A stretch of DNA of 64,000 nucleotides from Maricaulis sp048269565 (GTDB lineage Bacteria > Pseudomonadota > Alphaproteobacteria > Caulobacterales > Maricaulaceae), in assembly GCF_048269565.1 (NCBI RefSeq), contig NZ_JBLXIK010000004.1:124001-188000 (forward strand), read 5' to 3'. The notes beneath the pieces were generated by a model. It was not told the DNA's origin, did no database searches, and saw only the letters and a list, made by a program, of their open reading frames with translations. The position numbers and the translations under genes were made by a program. Below, one piece after another: positions 47,647 through 55,753 of the stretch. Positions within the stretch are counted from its first letter, which is position 1. Each line of letters starts with the position of its first letter.

Positions 47647-49530
47647 CTAGTGCGGGGTGGCAGCAATATAGTCCTGGACGCGCTCCTCCAGGATCGCCAG
47701 CGGCATGGCGCCCTGGGTCAGGACGACATCGTGGAAGTCGCGGATATCATAGGCTTCACCGAGCTCGGCTTCGGCGATGCCGCGCAGGCGCAGGATTTCC
47801 AGCATGCCGATCTTGTAGGCATTGGCCTGGCCTGGATAGACGACATATCGATCGATCGCATTCTCGACATCGCCCTGCGGGTTGGGCGTGTTTTCGGCGA
47901 GATAGTCGACGGCGTCCTGGCGTGACCACTGGTGGTGGTGAATGCCGGTGTCGACGACGAGACGGCAGGCGCGCCACAGCTCCATCGCCAGTCGGCCAAA
48001 GTCGGAATAGGGGTCGGAATAGAAGCCGAATTCGCGCGGCAGATATTCGGTGTAGAGACCCCAGCCCTCGGTATAGGCGGTGTAGCCGCCAAAGCGCCGG
48101 AAGGAGGGCACGCCTTCGAGTTCCTGCATGATGGCCAGCTGCATGTGGTGGCCTGGAATGCCCTCATGATAGGCGAGCGCTTCCATCTGGTAGGTCGGCA
48201 TGTCGGCCATGTCGCGCAGATTGGCGTAATAATAGGCCGGCCGTGAACCGTCCGGCGCCGGGCGGTTGTAGAAAGCCTTGCCGGCCGAGGCTTCGCGGAA
48301 GGCTTCGACCCGGCGCACTTCCAGCTCGGCGCGCGGGAAAGTGTTGAACATTTGCGGCAGGGTTTCACGCATGGTGTCGATCAGCGCCGTGGCGTCGGCG
48401 AGATAGGCGGTGCGGCCGGCCTCGTCATTGGAATAATAGAATTGCGGGTCGGTGCGCATGAACTCGAAGAAGTCCTGCAGGGAGCCCTCGAAGCCGACCT
48501 GGTCCATGATGCCGCGCATTTCGTCGTGGATGCGGGCGACTTCCGACAGGCCGAGCTGGTGGATTTCCTCGGCCGAGATATCCATCGTGGTGTAGCCGTT
48601 GAGCAGGTAGTTGTAGAACTCACCGCCATCGGGATGTTTCCAGACACCATCATCGCCGGTGGCGCTCTCGGCCTGTTCCTCGAACAGGGCGATGACGCGC
48701 TGGTAAGCCGGCTGGACGACCTCGCGCAGGGCCGTTGAGGCTTCGGCGAGCAGGCGGTCGCGTTCGGCATCCTCGAGGCCGAGACGGGTCACCTTGGCGC
48801 GGAAATCCGCCATCAGCGGGCTGTCTTCGCCATCCGCGAACGGGGCGCCGGAAATGATATTGCGCGCCGTCGCGATCATCGGCTCATAGGTCCAGTCCGG
48901 CGTCGAGACGCCGAGCGCGAAGGAGCGCCGCGAGTTCTCGATATTCTGGTCCATCCAGGGGCCCAGATTGCGCAGGCGGCCGATATAGGCCTCGGCATCG
49001 GCGACGGTGTCGACGCGGTGATTATTGATCAGGAAGGTCGGCGCATTCATGTGCGGACCCGAGCGCGGCGTGAAGGTATAGCCATGATCGGCCCAGCGCT
49101 GACCATCGGCCTCGCGTTGCACGTCATATTCGAACAGGCGCCAGGAGATCTGCGCACTGTCATCGAGCGAATCGAAGTCGAAATTCTCGTGCATATAGGC
49201 GAGATCGGCCTGGCTCAGGGCATAGGATTCCAGGTCGAAGGCCGGCGAGGCATCGCCCCACTGGTCGTAATTGGTCTTGCGGCCGAGGAAGGTCTGCATC
49301 ATCGGCGAGCGGCCGACATCGCGCTGGAAGATGTCCTCGAACCAGGCATTGAGGCGCTCGGATTCAGCGGCGACGGCCTGGGTGTCGACAGCCGGTGCCG
49401 TGTCCGGAGCCGGAGTGGCTGCAGGGGCTGGTGCCGCTGCGGTATCGGTGTCCGAGCCGGTCGGGCCGGAACAGGCGGCCAGCAGGGCAGCCATGGCGGT
49501 GCCGGCGAGGAGGGGTTTGAACTGTTTCAT
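47647..49530 (-). CDS. DUF885 family lipoprotein, third gene of the tandem
   Basis: A 627-residue protein with a lipoprotein signal peptide (AALLAAC) and an Ala/Pro/Thr-rich linker of about 30 residues. The conserved DUF885 core includes the metal-binding-type motif HEGIPGHHMQ (about 430-440) preceded by YQMEALAY, and the C-terminal WSRQDAVDYLAENTP and YPGQANAYKIGMLEILRLR. These features suggest a zinc-dependent peptidase; the family is of uncertain activity. It lies 11 bp after the second paralogue. Lipidation suggests a location at the outer or inner membrane facing the periplasm. Confidence 0.85.
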   Translation of the reverse strand: MKQFKPLLAGTAMAALLAACSGPTGSDTDTAAAPAPAATPAPDTAPAVDTQAVAAESERLNAWFEDIFQRDVGRSPMMQTFLGRKTNYDQWGDASPAFDLESYALSQADLAYMHENFDFDSLDDSAQISWRLFEYDVQREADGQRWADHGYTFTPRSGPHMNAPTFLINNHRVDTVADAEAYIGRLRNLGPWMDQNIENSRRSFALGVSTPDWTYEPMIATARNIISGAPFADGEDSPLMADFRAKVTRLGLEDAERDRLLAEASTALREVVQPAYQRVIALFEEQAESATGDDGVWKHPDGGEFYNYLLNGYTTMDISAEEIHQLGLSEVARIHDEMRGIMDQVGFEGSLQDFFEFMRTDPQFYYSNDEAGRTAYLADATALIDTMRETLPQMFNTFPRAELEVRRVEAFREASAGKAFYNRPAPDGSRPAYYYANLRDMADMPTYQMEALAYHEGIPGHHMQLAIMQELEGVPSFRRFGGYTAYTEGWGLYTEYLPREFGFYSDPYSDFGRLAMELWRACRLVVDTGIHHHQWSRQDAVDYLAENTPNPQGDVENAIDRYVVYPGQANAYKIGMLEILRLRGIAEAELGEAYDIRDFHDVVLTQGAMPLAILEERVQDYIAATPH

Positions 49531-49541
49531 CTCTTGTCTTC

Positions 49542-51416
49542 CTATTGCGCGGTCCCGGCCCGTTTGGCCGCGACATAATCATTGACGAGCTCGGTGAGGA
49601 CCGGCAGCGGCAGCGAGCCATTTGTCAGCACCACATCATGGAACTCGCCATAATCGAAGGCATCACCCAATTCCTGCTGCGCGAAGTCCCGCAGCGCCTG
49701 GATGCGCATCTGGCCGGTCTTGTAGGCGGTCGCCTGACCCGGCCAGACGATATAGCGCTCGACCTCGCGGGTGATCTCCTCCTCGGTGAAGGAGGTGTTG
49801 GAGCGCAGATAATCGATCGCATCCTCGCGTGACCATTGCATGGCGTGGATGCCGGTATCAACTACCAGCCGGCCGGCCCGCCACAGCTCGTAGGCGAGGC
49901 GTCCGAAATCCTGATAGGGGTCGGTGAACATGCCCATATCCTTGCCCAGGCTCTCGGAATACAGCGCCCAGCCCTCGCCAAAGGCAGGCAGGTAGAGCAG
50001 GCGCTGGAACATCGGCGCATCCGCCGCTTCCAGGGCCAGGGTCAACTGGAAGTGATGGCCCGGAATGCCTTCGTGATAGGCCAGCGTCTCCATCTGGTAG
50101 AGCGGCAGGTTACGCATGTTCAACGTGTTGGCGTAGAAGATGCCCGGCCGTGTGCCGTCCATGGTGCCGGTGTTGTAGAACGCGCTTGGCGCGCCGGCGG
50201 CGCGGTAGGGTTCGACCTGGCGGGCGACCAGCTCGCCGCGCGGCATGGTGTCGAAATAGTCTGGCAGGACGGTGCGGACGCGGTCGAAGATCGCGTCGAT
50301 GCGGGACATGTATTCGGCACGGCCCTCATCGGTATTGGGCAGGTAGAACTGCTCGTCCGTCCGCATGAATTCGAAGAATTCCGCCAGGGAGCCCTCAAAA
50401 CCCACCTGGTCCATGATGGAGCGCATCTCGTCATGGATGCGGGCGATCTCGTCGAGACCGGTCTGGTGGACTTCCTCCGGCGAGAGGTCGACCATCGTCG
50501 TGAATGTGGCGAGCTGGGACTGGTAATAGGCCTCGCCGCGCGGCAATTTCCAGGCGCCGTCGCGGTCATCGCTCATCTCGCGATGCCGCTCGAACATCGC
50601 CAGCAGCTCGGTATAGACAGGTCCGACCTGTTCCAGCAGCGCCGTCGTGGCGCGGGCAATCAAATCGGCCCTGGCGGCGTCCCCGATCTCGAGCGCCTCG
50701 ACCTTGGCGGTGAAATCGGCCAGCAGCGGCGAGACCTCGCCGCTATCGTCGAAGGGCGCGCCGGCAACCAGCCGGGCGGTATTGTCGATCAGATAGGCAA
50801 AGGCGAAGCGGGGCGGAATGACACCGGCCCGGGCGCGGGCCTCGGCCTGATCCATCAATTCGCGCAGGATCGGACCCATGCCTTCGAGCCGGCGGATATA
50901 GGCCTCGGCCTGGTCCGGACTGGTGATGCGATGCTGGCTGATCAGCGTCGTCGCCATGCCGGTATGGGGGCCGAACATCTGGGTGAAGATATAGCGCTGG
51001 TCGCGGAAGCCGTAATTGCGGATCCCGGTTTCCTGCAGATATTCGAACACCCGGTAGGAGGCCTTCGCCTGGGCGTCGAGCGCGTCGAAATCGAATTCCT
51101 CATGCAGGCGGGCCAGACGCTCGATGCGGCGCTCATTGGTCGCGGCGGCATCGGCATCGTCAACCGGGTCCCAGCGGCCATAGGCATCGAGATCATCGAC
51201 CCGGCCGAGCTGTGTCTGTGACTCCGGCGAGCGTGCCAGATCCTGTTCGAACAGGTCAGCGAACCAGGCGTTGAGCCGCTGCGATTCGGTCTGGGTGGCC
51301 GCGGCGCCCTGTTCGGCCGGCGCGGCCGTTTCGCCCGTTATTGGTTGCGATGGCGAACATGCTGCCATCAATGCGAACAGAGACACCGCCAAGGGTGCCT
51401 GGATCATGCGACGCAT
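49542..51416 (-). CDS. DUF885 family lipoprotein, second gene of the tandem
   Basis: A 624-residue paralogue of its neighbours. The lipoprotein signal ends in FALMAAC, the metal motif is HEGIPGHHFQ after YQMETLAY, and the end contains MQWSREDAIDYLRSNTSFTEEEI and WPGQATAYKTGQMRIQALR. The probable function is the same periplasmic peptidase activity with a different specificity; sequences in the mid-region (about 100-350) differ most. It is separated from the first gene by about 170 bp and from the third by 11 bp. Confidence 0.85.
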   Translation of the reverse strand: MRRMIQAPLAVSLFALMAACSPSQPITGETAAPAEQGAAATQTESQRLNAWFADLFEQDLARSPESQTQLGRVDDLDAYGRWDPVDDADAAATNERRIERLARLHEEFDFDALDAQAKASYRVFEYLQETGIRNYGFRDQRYIFTQMFGPHTGMATTLISQHRITSPDQAEAYIRRLEGMGPILRELMDQAEARARAGVIPPRFAFAYLIDNTARLVAGAPFDDSGEVSPLLADFTAKVEALEIGDAARADLIARATTALLEQVGPVYTELLAMFERHREMSDDRDGAWKLPRGEAYYQSQLATFTTMVDLSPEEVHQTGLDEIARIHDEMRSIMDQVGFEGSLAEFFEFMRTDEQFYLPNTDEGRAEYMSRIDAIFDRVRTVLPDYFDTMPRGELVARQVEPYRAAGAPSAFYNTGTMDGTRPGIFYANTLNMRNLPLYQMETLAYHEGIPGHHFQLTLALEAADAPMFQRLLYLPAFGEGWALYSESLGKDMGMFTDPYQDFGRLAYELWRAGRLVVDTGIHAMQWSREDAIDYLRSNTSFTEEEITREVERYIVWPGQATAYKTGQMRIQALRDFAQQELGDAFDYGEFHDVVLTNGSLPLPVLTELVNDYVAAKRAGTAQ

Positions 51417-51556
51417 CTTGTTTCCCCGATGTCTGCCGCCGGCAGTCCTGCGAGGCTCTCGCCTGCGTCCGGCTTGGTCATTATCCGGACAATACCGTCA
51501 GCGGATATTCCGGCCCGGTCAAGACCCGCCTGCGGCAGTATTGCCCGGAGGGCGGG

Positions 51557-51581
51557 GCCGGAGGAGGGGGCCTCCTCCGGC
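51557..51581 (-). terminator. Hairpin after the first DUF885 gene, no U-tract
   Basis: Perfect 11-base arms (GCCGGAGGAGG with CCTCCTCCGGC) around a three-base loop follow the first gene on the minus strand by nine bases. No T-run follows; it may be an mRNA end stabiliser or attenuate read-through into the second gene. Confidence 0.45.
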
Positions 51582-51589
51582 ACGCCGCA

Positions 51590-53488
51590 TCACTCGGCGC
51601 TGCGCGCTGCGAGCTTGTCGGCGATATAGTCGTCCACCAGTTCCGCCAGCAGGGTCAGCGGCACCGAGCCATGCGTCAGCACGACATCGTGGAATTCGCC
51701 CCAGTCGAAATCATCGCCAAGCTGATCCATCGCGCGCTGGCGCAGGTCGAGAATGGTGAGCATGCCGATCTTGTAGGACACCGCCTGGCCCGGCCAGACG
51801 ATATAACGGCGGATCTCGTTCTGGATATCGCTGTCGGCCATCGGCGTATTTTCGGTCATGTAGTCGACCGCTTGCTGCTCGCTCCAGTGCAGATCGTGAA
51901 TGCCGGTATCGACGACCAGGCGGGCGGCGCGGAAGACCTCATAGGAGAGGCGGCCGAAATCCATGTAGGGGTCGGTAAAGAAGCCCATATCCTTGCCGAG
52001 ATTTTCGGCATAAAGCGCCCAGCCCTCGCCATAGGCGGAATACCAGGTCAGGCGCTGGAACATCGGCGCGCTTTCGAGCTCCTGGGCCAGTGAGCTCTGG
52101 AAATGGTGGCCCGGAGCGCCTTCATGATAGGCGAGGGTCTCCATCTGATAGGTCGGGCTTTCCGCCATGTTCGCCAGATTGACGTAATAGGCGCCGGGCC
52201 GTGTGCCATCGAGCGAGCCGGGTTCATAGAAGGCGCCGGTCGCGGTGGTGATGCGGTATTCCTCGACGGCACGCACTTCCAGATCGGCAGCCGGCAATTG
52301 GCCGAAATAGTCCGGCGCCGCGTCCATGACGCGGTCAATGATGGCGGTGGCCTCGGCGAGATAGGCCGCGCGGCCCTCCTCGGTATCCGCATAATAGAAT
52401 TGCGGATCGGTGCGCAGGAAGGCGAAGAATTCCTGCAGCGTGCCCTCAAAGCCGACCTGCTGCATGATGGCGCGCATCTCGCCATGGATGCGGGCGACCT
52501 CGTCGAGGCCGGTCTGGTGGATATCGGCCGCACTCAGGTCGGTCCGGGTCGTGTAATTGGTCAGCTGGCTGCGATAATACTCTTCGCCATCGGGCAGGGC
52601 CCAGGCGCCATCATTGCGGCCGTCGGCGAGCTCGGCATGCTGCCCCATCACCTCGATCAGATGCTGGTAGGCCGGCGCGACGCCATCGGTCAGCGCGGTG
52701 ATCGCCCGGTCGATCAGGGCGGCTCTCGCGGCATCATCGATCTCGAGTGCTTCGACCTTGGCGCGGAAATCAGCCAGTAGCGGCGAATCCTCGCCACTGT
52801 CGTCGAAGGGCGCCCCGGTGATGAAGCGCTGCGCCGCGCCGATCACGATCGGATAGGCAAAGGCCGGCGCGATGATCCCGGCCTGTGCCTGCGCCTCGGC
52901 CTGGGCGGTGTGGATTTCGAGCGTCTCGCCCAGGCTGGACAGACGGCTGAGATAGGCTTCGGCCTGTTCGATGTTGTCGACCCGGTGATAGCCGATCAAC
53001 AGGGTGGGCATGCCCGTATGCGGGCCGAAGAACTGGGTGAAGGTGTAGTTGTGGTCGCGGAACTCGCCCTGCTGGGCGTCGTTGGCGGCGATGAATTCGG
53101 CAAAGCGCCAGCTGACCTGGGCTTCTTCGGTCAGGGCGTCATAGTCGAAATTCTCCTGCATGTAGCGAAGGCGGTCAGCGGCACGCTGGAGCCCGGCCCG
53201 GAAGGCGGCTTCGGAGGGATCATCCCACTGGCCATAGGCGTCCAGATCATCGAGCATGCCCAGATAGGTCTTGCCCTCAGGCGAGAAGGCGAGCTCGGCG
53301 GCGAACTGCTCGTCGAACCAGGCATTGAGGCGTTCGGTCTCGGACTGCACGGCCGCGGTCGCGGTTTCGTGCCCCGTTTCAGTCGCGGCGGTCTCGGCCG
53401 GCGCAGCTGTGTTTTCGCCGGTCTGCGGTGAGCAGGCGGCGAGCAGGATCAGCGCGCTGCTGCCGGTCAGAAGTGATCGCAATGCCAT
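51590..53488 (-). CDS. DUF885 family lipoprotein, first gene of the tandem
   Basis: A 632-residue paralogue. The lipoprotein signal is MALRSLLTGSSALILLAAC; the metal motif is HEGAPGHHFQ, with Ala in place of Ile; the C-terminal part has LHWSEQQAVDYMTENTP and WPGQAVSYKIGMLTILDLR. The ATG after AAGGGGGAT was chosen; an extension of 51 codons contains Arg/Ser-rich residues and would bury the signal peptide. As the first transcribed gene of the array, it may drive the others. It is divergent from fliQ. Confidence 0.85.
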   Translation of the reverse strand: MALRSLLTGSSALILLAACSPQTGENTAAPAETAATETGHETATAAVQSETERLNAWFDEQFAAELAFSPEGKTYLGMLDDLDAYGQWDDPSEAAFRAGLQRAADRLRYMQENFDYDALTEEAQVSWRFAEFIAANDAQQGEFRDHNYTFTQFFGPHTGMPTLLIGYHRVDNIEQAEAYLSRLSSLGETLEIHTAQAEAQAQAGIIAPAFAYPIVIGAAQRFITGAPFDDSGEDSPLLADFRAKVEALEIDDAARAALIDRAITALTDGVAPAYQHLIEVMGQHAELADGRNDGAWALPDGEEYYRSQLTNYTTRTDLSAADIHQTGLDEVARIHGEMRAIMQQVGFEGTLQEFFAFLRTDPQFYYADTEEGRAAYLAEATAIIDRVMDAAPDYFGQLPAADLEVRAVEEYRITTATGAFYEPGSLDGTRPGAYYVNLANMAESPTYQMETLAYHEGAPGHHFQSSLAQELESAPMFQRLTWYSAYGEGWALYAENLGKDMGFFTDPYMDFGRLSYEVFRAARLVVDTGIHDLHWSEQQAVDYMTENTPMADSDIQNEIRRYIVWPGQAVSYKIGMLTILDLRQRAMDQLGDDFDWGEFHDVVLTHGSVPLTLLAELVDDYIADKLAARSAE

Positions 53489-53519
53489 GGTGGTCCATCC
53501 CCCTTGAAAGCCGAAAATT

Positions 53520-53577
53520 GACTCTTTCTTAACGCGACGCGGCGAAGCGTAAAGATAATTAACCGTAACCCCGATTC
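53520..53577 (+). promoter_or_regulatory. TTAA half-sites and GANTC sites before fliQ
   Basis: GACTC at 53520, TTAA at 53529, ATTAACC at 53558 and GATTC at 53573-53577 lie in the 113 bp between the divergent DUF885 and fliQ genes. The second half-site is 10 bases from GATTC, as at fliL (11) and the cupin gene (13). A full TTAA-N7-TTAA is absent. Caulobacter fliQ is CtrA-controlled. Confidence 0.5.
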
Positions 53578-53601
53578 TCTTTGCCGGCCGAGGCGACACA
53601 C

Positions 53602-53865
53602 GTGAACGGACCCGAAGTCCTCGACTTTGCACGCGATGCAATCTGGCTCACCCTCGCGATGGCCGGACCGATCATGCTGACCGGGCTGACCGTGGGGATC
53701 GTGATCGCCCTGTTCCAGGCCCTGACCCAGATCCAGGAAATGACGCTGGTCTTCGTGCCGAAAATCATCGCCATCTTCGTCTCGATGCTGATCTTCCTGC
53801 CCTTGATGGGGGCGCTGCTGTCCGGCTTCATGGCCTCGGTGATCGACCGGATCGTCAATCCATGA
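53602..53865 (+). CDS. fliQ: Flagellar export gate protein FliQ
   Basis: An 87-residue membrane protein with two membrane segments: NGPEVLDFARDAIWLTLAMAGPIMLTGLTVGIVIALFQALTQIQEMTLVFVPKIIAIFVSMLIFLPLMGALLSGFM. The GTG was chosen because FliQ proteins begin at this point; the longest frame uses a TTG seven codons earlier. Its stop overlaps the fliR start by ATGA. Confidence 0.95.
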   Translation: MNGPEVLDFARDAIWLTLAMAGPIMLTGLTVGIVIALFQALTQIQEMTLVFVPKIIAIFVSMLIFLPLMGALLSGFMASVIDRIVNP

Positions 53866-54614
53866 TTCCCGACCTGCCAGGGCTGGTCTTCGCCGCCGGT
53901 CTGGTCTTCGCCAGGGTCGGCTCGATCCTGATGCTGATGCCGGGGTTTGCCGAGCCGAGCATACCGATGCGGATCCGGCTCTCCTTCGCCCTGCTGGTGG
54001 CGCTGATGCTCGGTCCGATCGTGTCACCCGCCCTGCCGCCTATGCCGGACCAGCCGCTGCCGATGGCCGGCCTGGTGATGGGCGAGATGCTGGTGGGGCT
54101 TATGATCGGCGGGATCGCACGCATCCTGATGTCGATGGCCGCCGTTGCGGGCCAGGTGATCGGCATGCAGAGCGGCCTCGCCTTCGCCCAGACCTTCGAT
54201 CCGTCGCAGGGGCAGCAGGGGGCGTTGTTTGCCACCCTGCTCAACCTGATTTTCCTGATCCTGATGTTCTCGACCAATCTGCACCATCTCCTGTTGTTGA
54301 CGACGACCAATTCCTATCTCGTCTTTCCGCCGGGGGAATTGCCGGCGCTGGCCGATGCGGCGGAATGGGCGCTCAATGCCTTCACCGACGCCTTCCGGCT
54401 CGGCATCCAGATTGCCGCGCCGATGATCGTGTTCGGCCTGGTCTTCTATCTGGCGCTCGGCGTGCTCTCGCGCCTGATGCCGCAGGCGCAGATATTCTTC
54501 ATCGCCATGCCGTCCAACATCATGGTCGGCCTGTTCATTCTCACCATATCGCTCGGCGCGATGAGCGCGGTCTGGCTCGACCGGATGCGCGCGTTCGCCC
54601 TTGATATGACCTAG
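53862..54614 (+). CDS. fliR: Flagellar export gate protein FliR
   Basis: A 250-residue membrane protein with about six membrane segments. GLVFARVGSILMLMPGFAEPSIPMRIRLSFALLVALMLGPIV and QVIGMQSGLAFAQTFDPSQGQQGALFATLLNLIFLILMFSTNLHHLLL are the FliR signatures. It completes the FliP-FliQ-FliR core. It overlaps fliQ by four bases and is 11 bp ahead of flhB. Confidence 0.96.
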   Translation: MIPDLPGLVFAAGLVFARVGSILMLMPGFAEPSIPMRIRLSFALLVALMLGPIVSPALPPMPDQPLPMAGLVMGEMLVGLMIGGIARILMSMAAVAGQVIGMQSGLAFAQTFDPSQGQQGALFATLLNLIFLILMFSTNLHHLLLLTTTNSYLVFPPGELPALADAAEWALNAFTDAFRLGIQIAAPMIVFGLVFYLALGVLSRLMPQAQIFFIAMPSNIMVGLFILTISLGAMSAVWLDRMRAFALDMT

Positions 54615-54625
54615 CGGGGGCGGGG

Positions 54626-55714
54626 ATGGCCGAAGGCGAAGACGAAAGTCAGAAAACCGAGGAACCGACCCAGAAGCGGCTCGACGATGCACGCGAGAAG
54701 GGCGATGTCGCCAAGTCTCAGGAAGTGCCCGGCTGGTTTGTCCTCGCCGCGGGGCTGGCCCTGCTGAGCTTCATGTTCCCGCCGATGGCGCGTAATCTCG
54801 CCGGGACGCTGGTGGTCTATTTCGACCATGCCGACGCCTTTGCAACCGATCCGAATGCCCTGATGGCGACGGTCCGCGCCACCGCCTGGCATGTTGCGGT
54901 GATCGTCGGCGTGCCGATCCTGGTGCTCGCCGCCGCCGGTTTTGCCGGTCACTACCTGCAGCAGGGGATGTTGTTCACCACCGACAAGATCCAGCCCAAG
55001 CTCTCCAAGATCAATCCGGTGGAAGGCTTCAAGCGCAATTTCGGCCCCCAGGGCGTCGCCAACTTCCTCAAGGGCATCGGCAAGATGGGCCTGGTCGGGC
55101 TCGCCGCCTTCGTGGTGTTGTTCCCCAAGCGCGACCTGCTCGCCGGCATGCCGGCGCTGGATGTCTCGGCGATCCTGGGCCTGGCGCGCCAGATCTCGAT
55201 CGAACTGATGCTCGCCTGCCTGATCGTCTACGCGATGATTGCGGCGGCCGATTATGCCTTCCAGAAGCAGAGCTTCATGAAGCGCAACCGCATGTCCAAG
55301 CAGGAAATCAAGGACGAGCACAAGAATTCCGAGGGCGATCCCCACGTCAAGGCGAAGCTGCGCCAATTGCGGCATGAACGCTCGCAGCGGCGGATGATGG
55401 CGCGGGTGCCCGAGGCGACCGTGATCATCACCAACCCGACCCACTATGCCGTTGCGCTGCTGTATGAGCAGGGCACGACCCCGGCGCCGGTTTGTCTGGC
55501 GCTGGGGATCGACGAAGTCGCCCTGCGGATCCGGGAAGTCGCCAAGGCGCATGATATCCCGATCGTCGAGGATCCGCCGCTGGCCCGGGCCCTGTTCGCA
55601 ACCGCCGAGCTGGACCAGGAAATTCCCGTCGACCACTTCAAGGCCGTGGCCAAGATCATCGGCTATGTGCTGTCGCTCTCACGCGGTCGCGCACAATACG
55701 CTGCGAGCGAGTAG
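54626..55714 (+). CDS. flhB: Flagellar export switch protein FlhB
   Basis: A 362-residue membrane protein: the EDESQKTEEPTQKRLDDAREKGDVAKSQEV start, four membrane segments and a cytoplasmic domain with the self-cleavage motif N270-P271-T272-H273. FlhB switches export from rod/hook to filament substrates after cleavage between N and P. The C-terminal tail is normal in length. It follows fliR after 11 bp and precedes cckA by 39 bp. Confidence 0.97.
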   Translation: MAEGEDESQKTEEPTQKRLDDAREKGDVAKSQEVPGWFVLAAGLALLSFMFPPMARNLAGTLVVYFDHADAFATDPNALMATVRATAWHVAVIVGVPILVLAAAGFAGHYLQQGMLFTTDKIQPKLSKINPVEGFKRNFGPQGVANFLKGIGKMGLVGLAAFVVLFPKRDLLAGMPALDVSAILGLARQISIELMLACLIVYAMIAAADYAFQKQSFMKRNRMSKQEIKDEHKNSEGDPHVKAKLRQLRHERSQRRMMARVPEATVIITNPTHYAVALLYEQGTTPAPVCLALGIDEVALRIREVAKAHDIPIVEDPPLARALFATAELDQEIPVDHFKAVAKIIGYVLSLSRGRAQYAASE

Positions 55715-55753
55715 TCTGTACCCCACGCTTTTTGATTCGTGCTGGAGCCTCCC

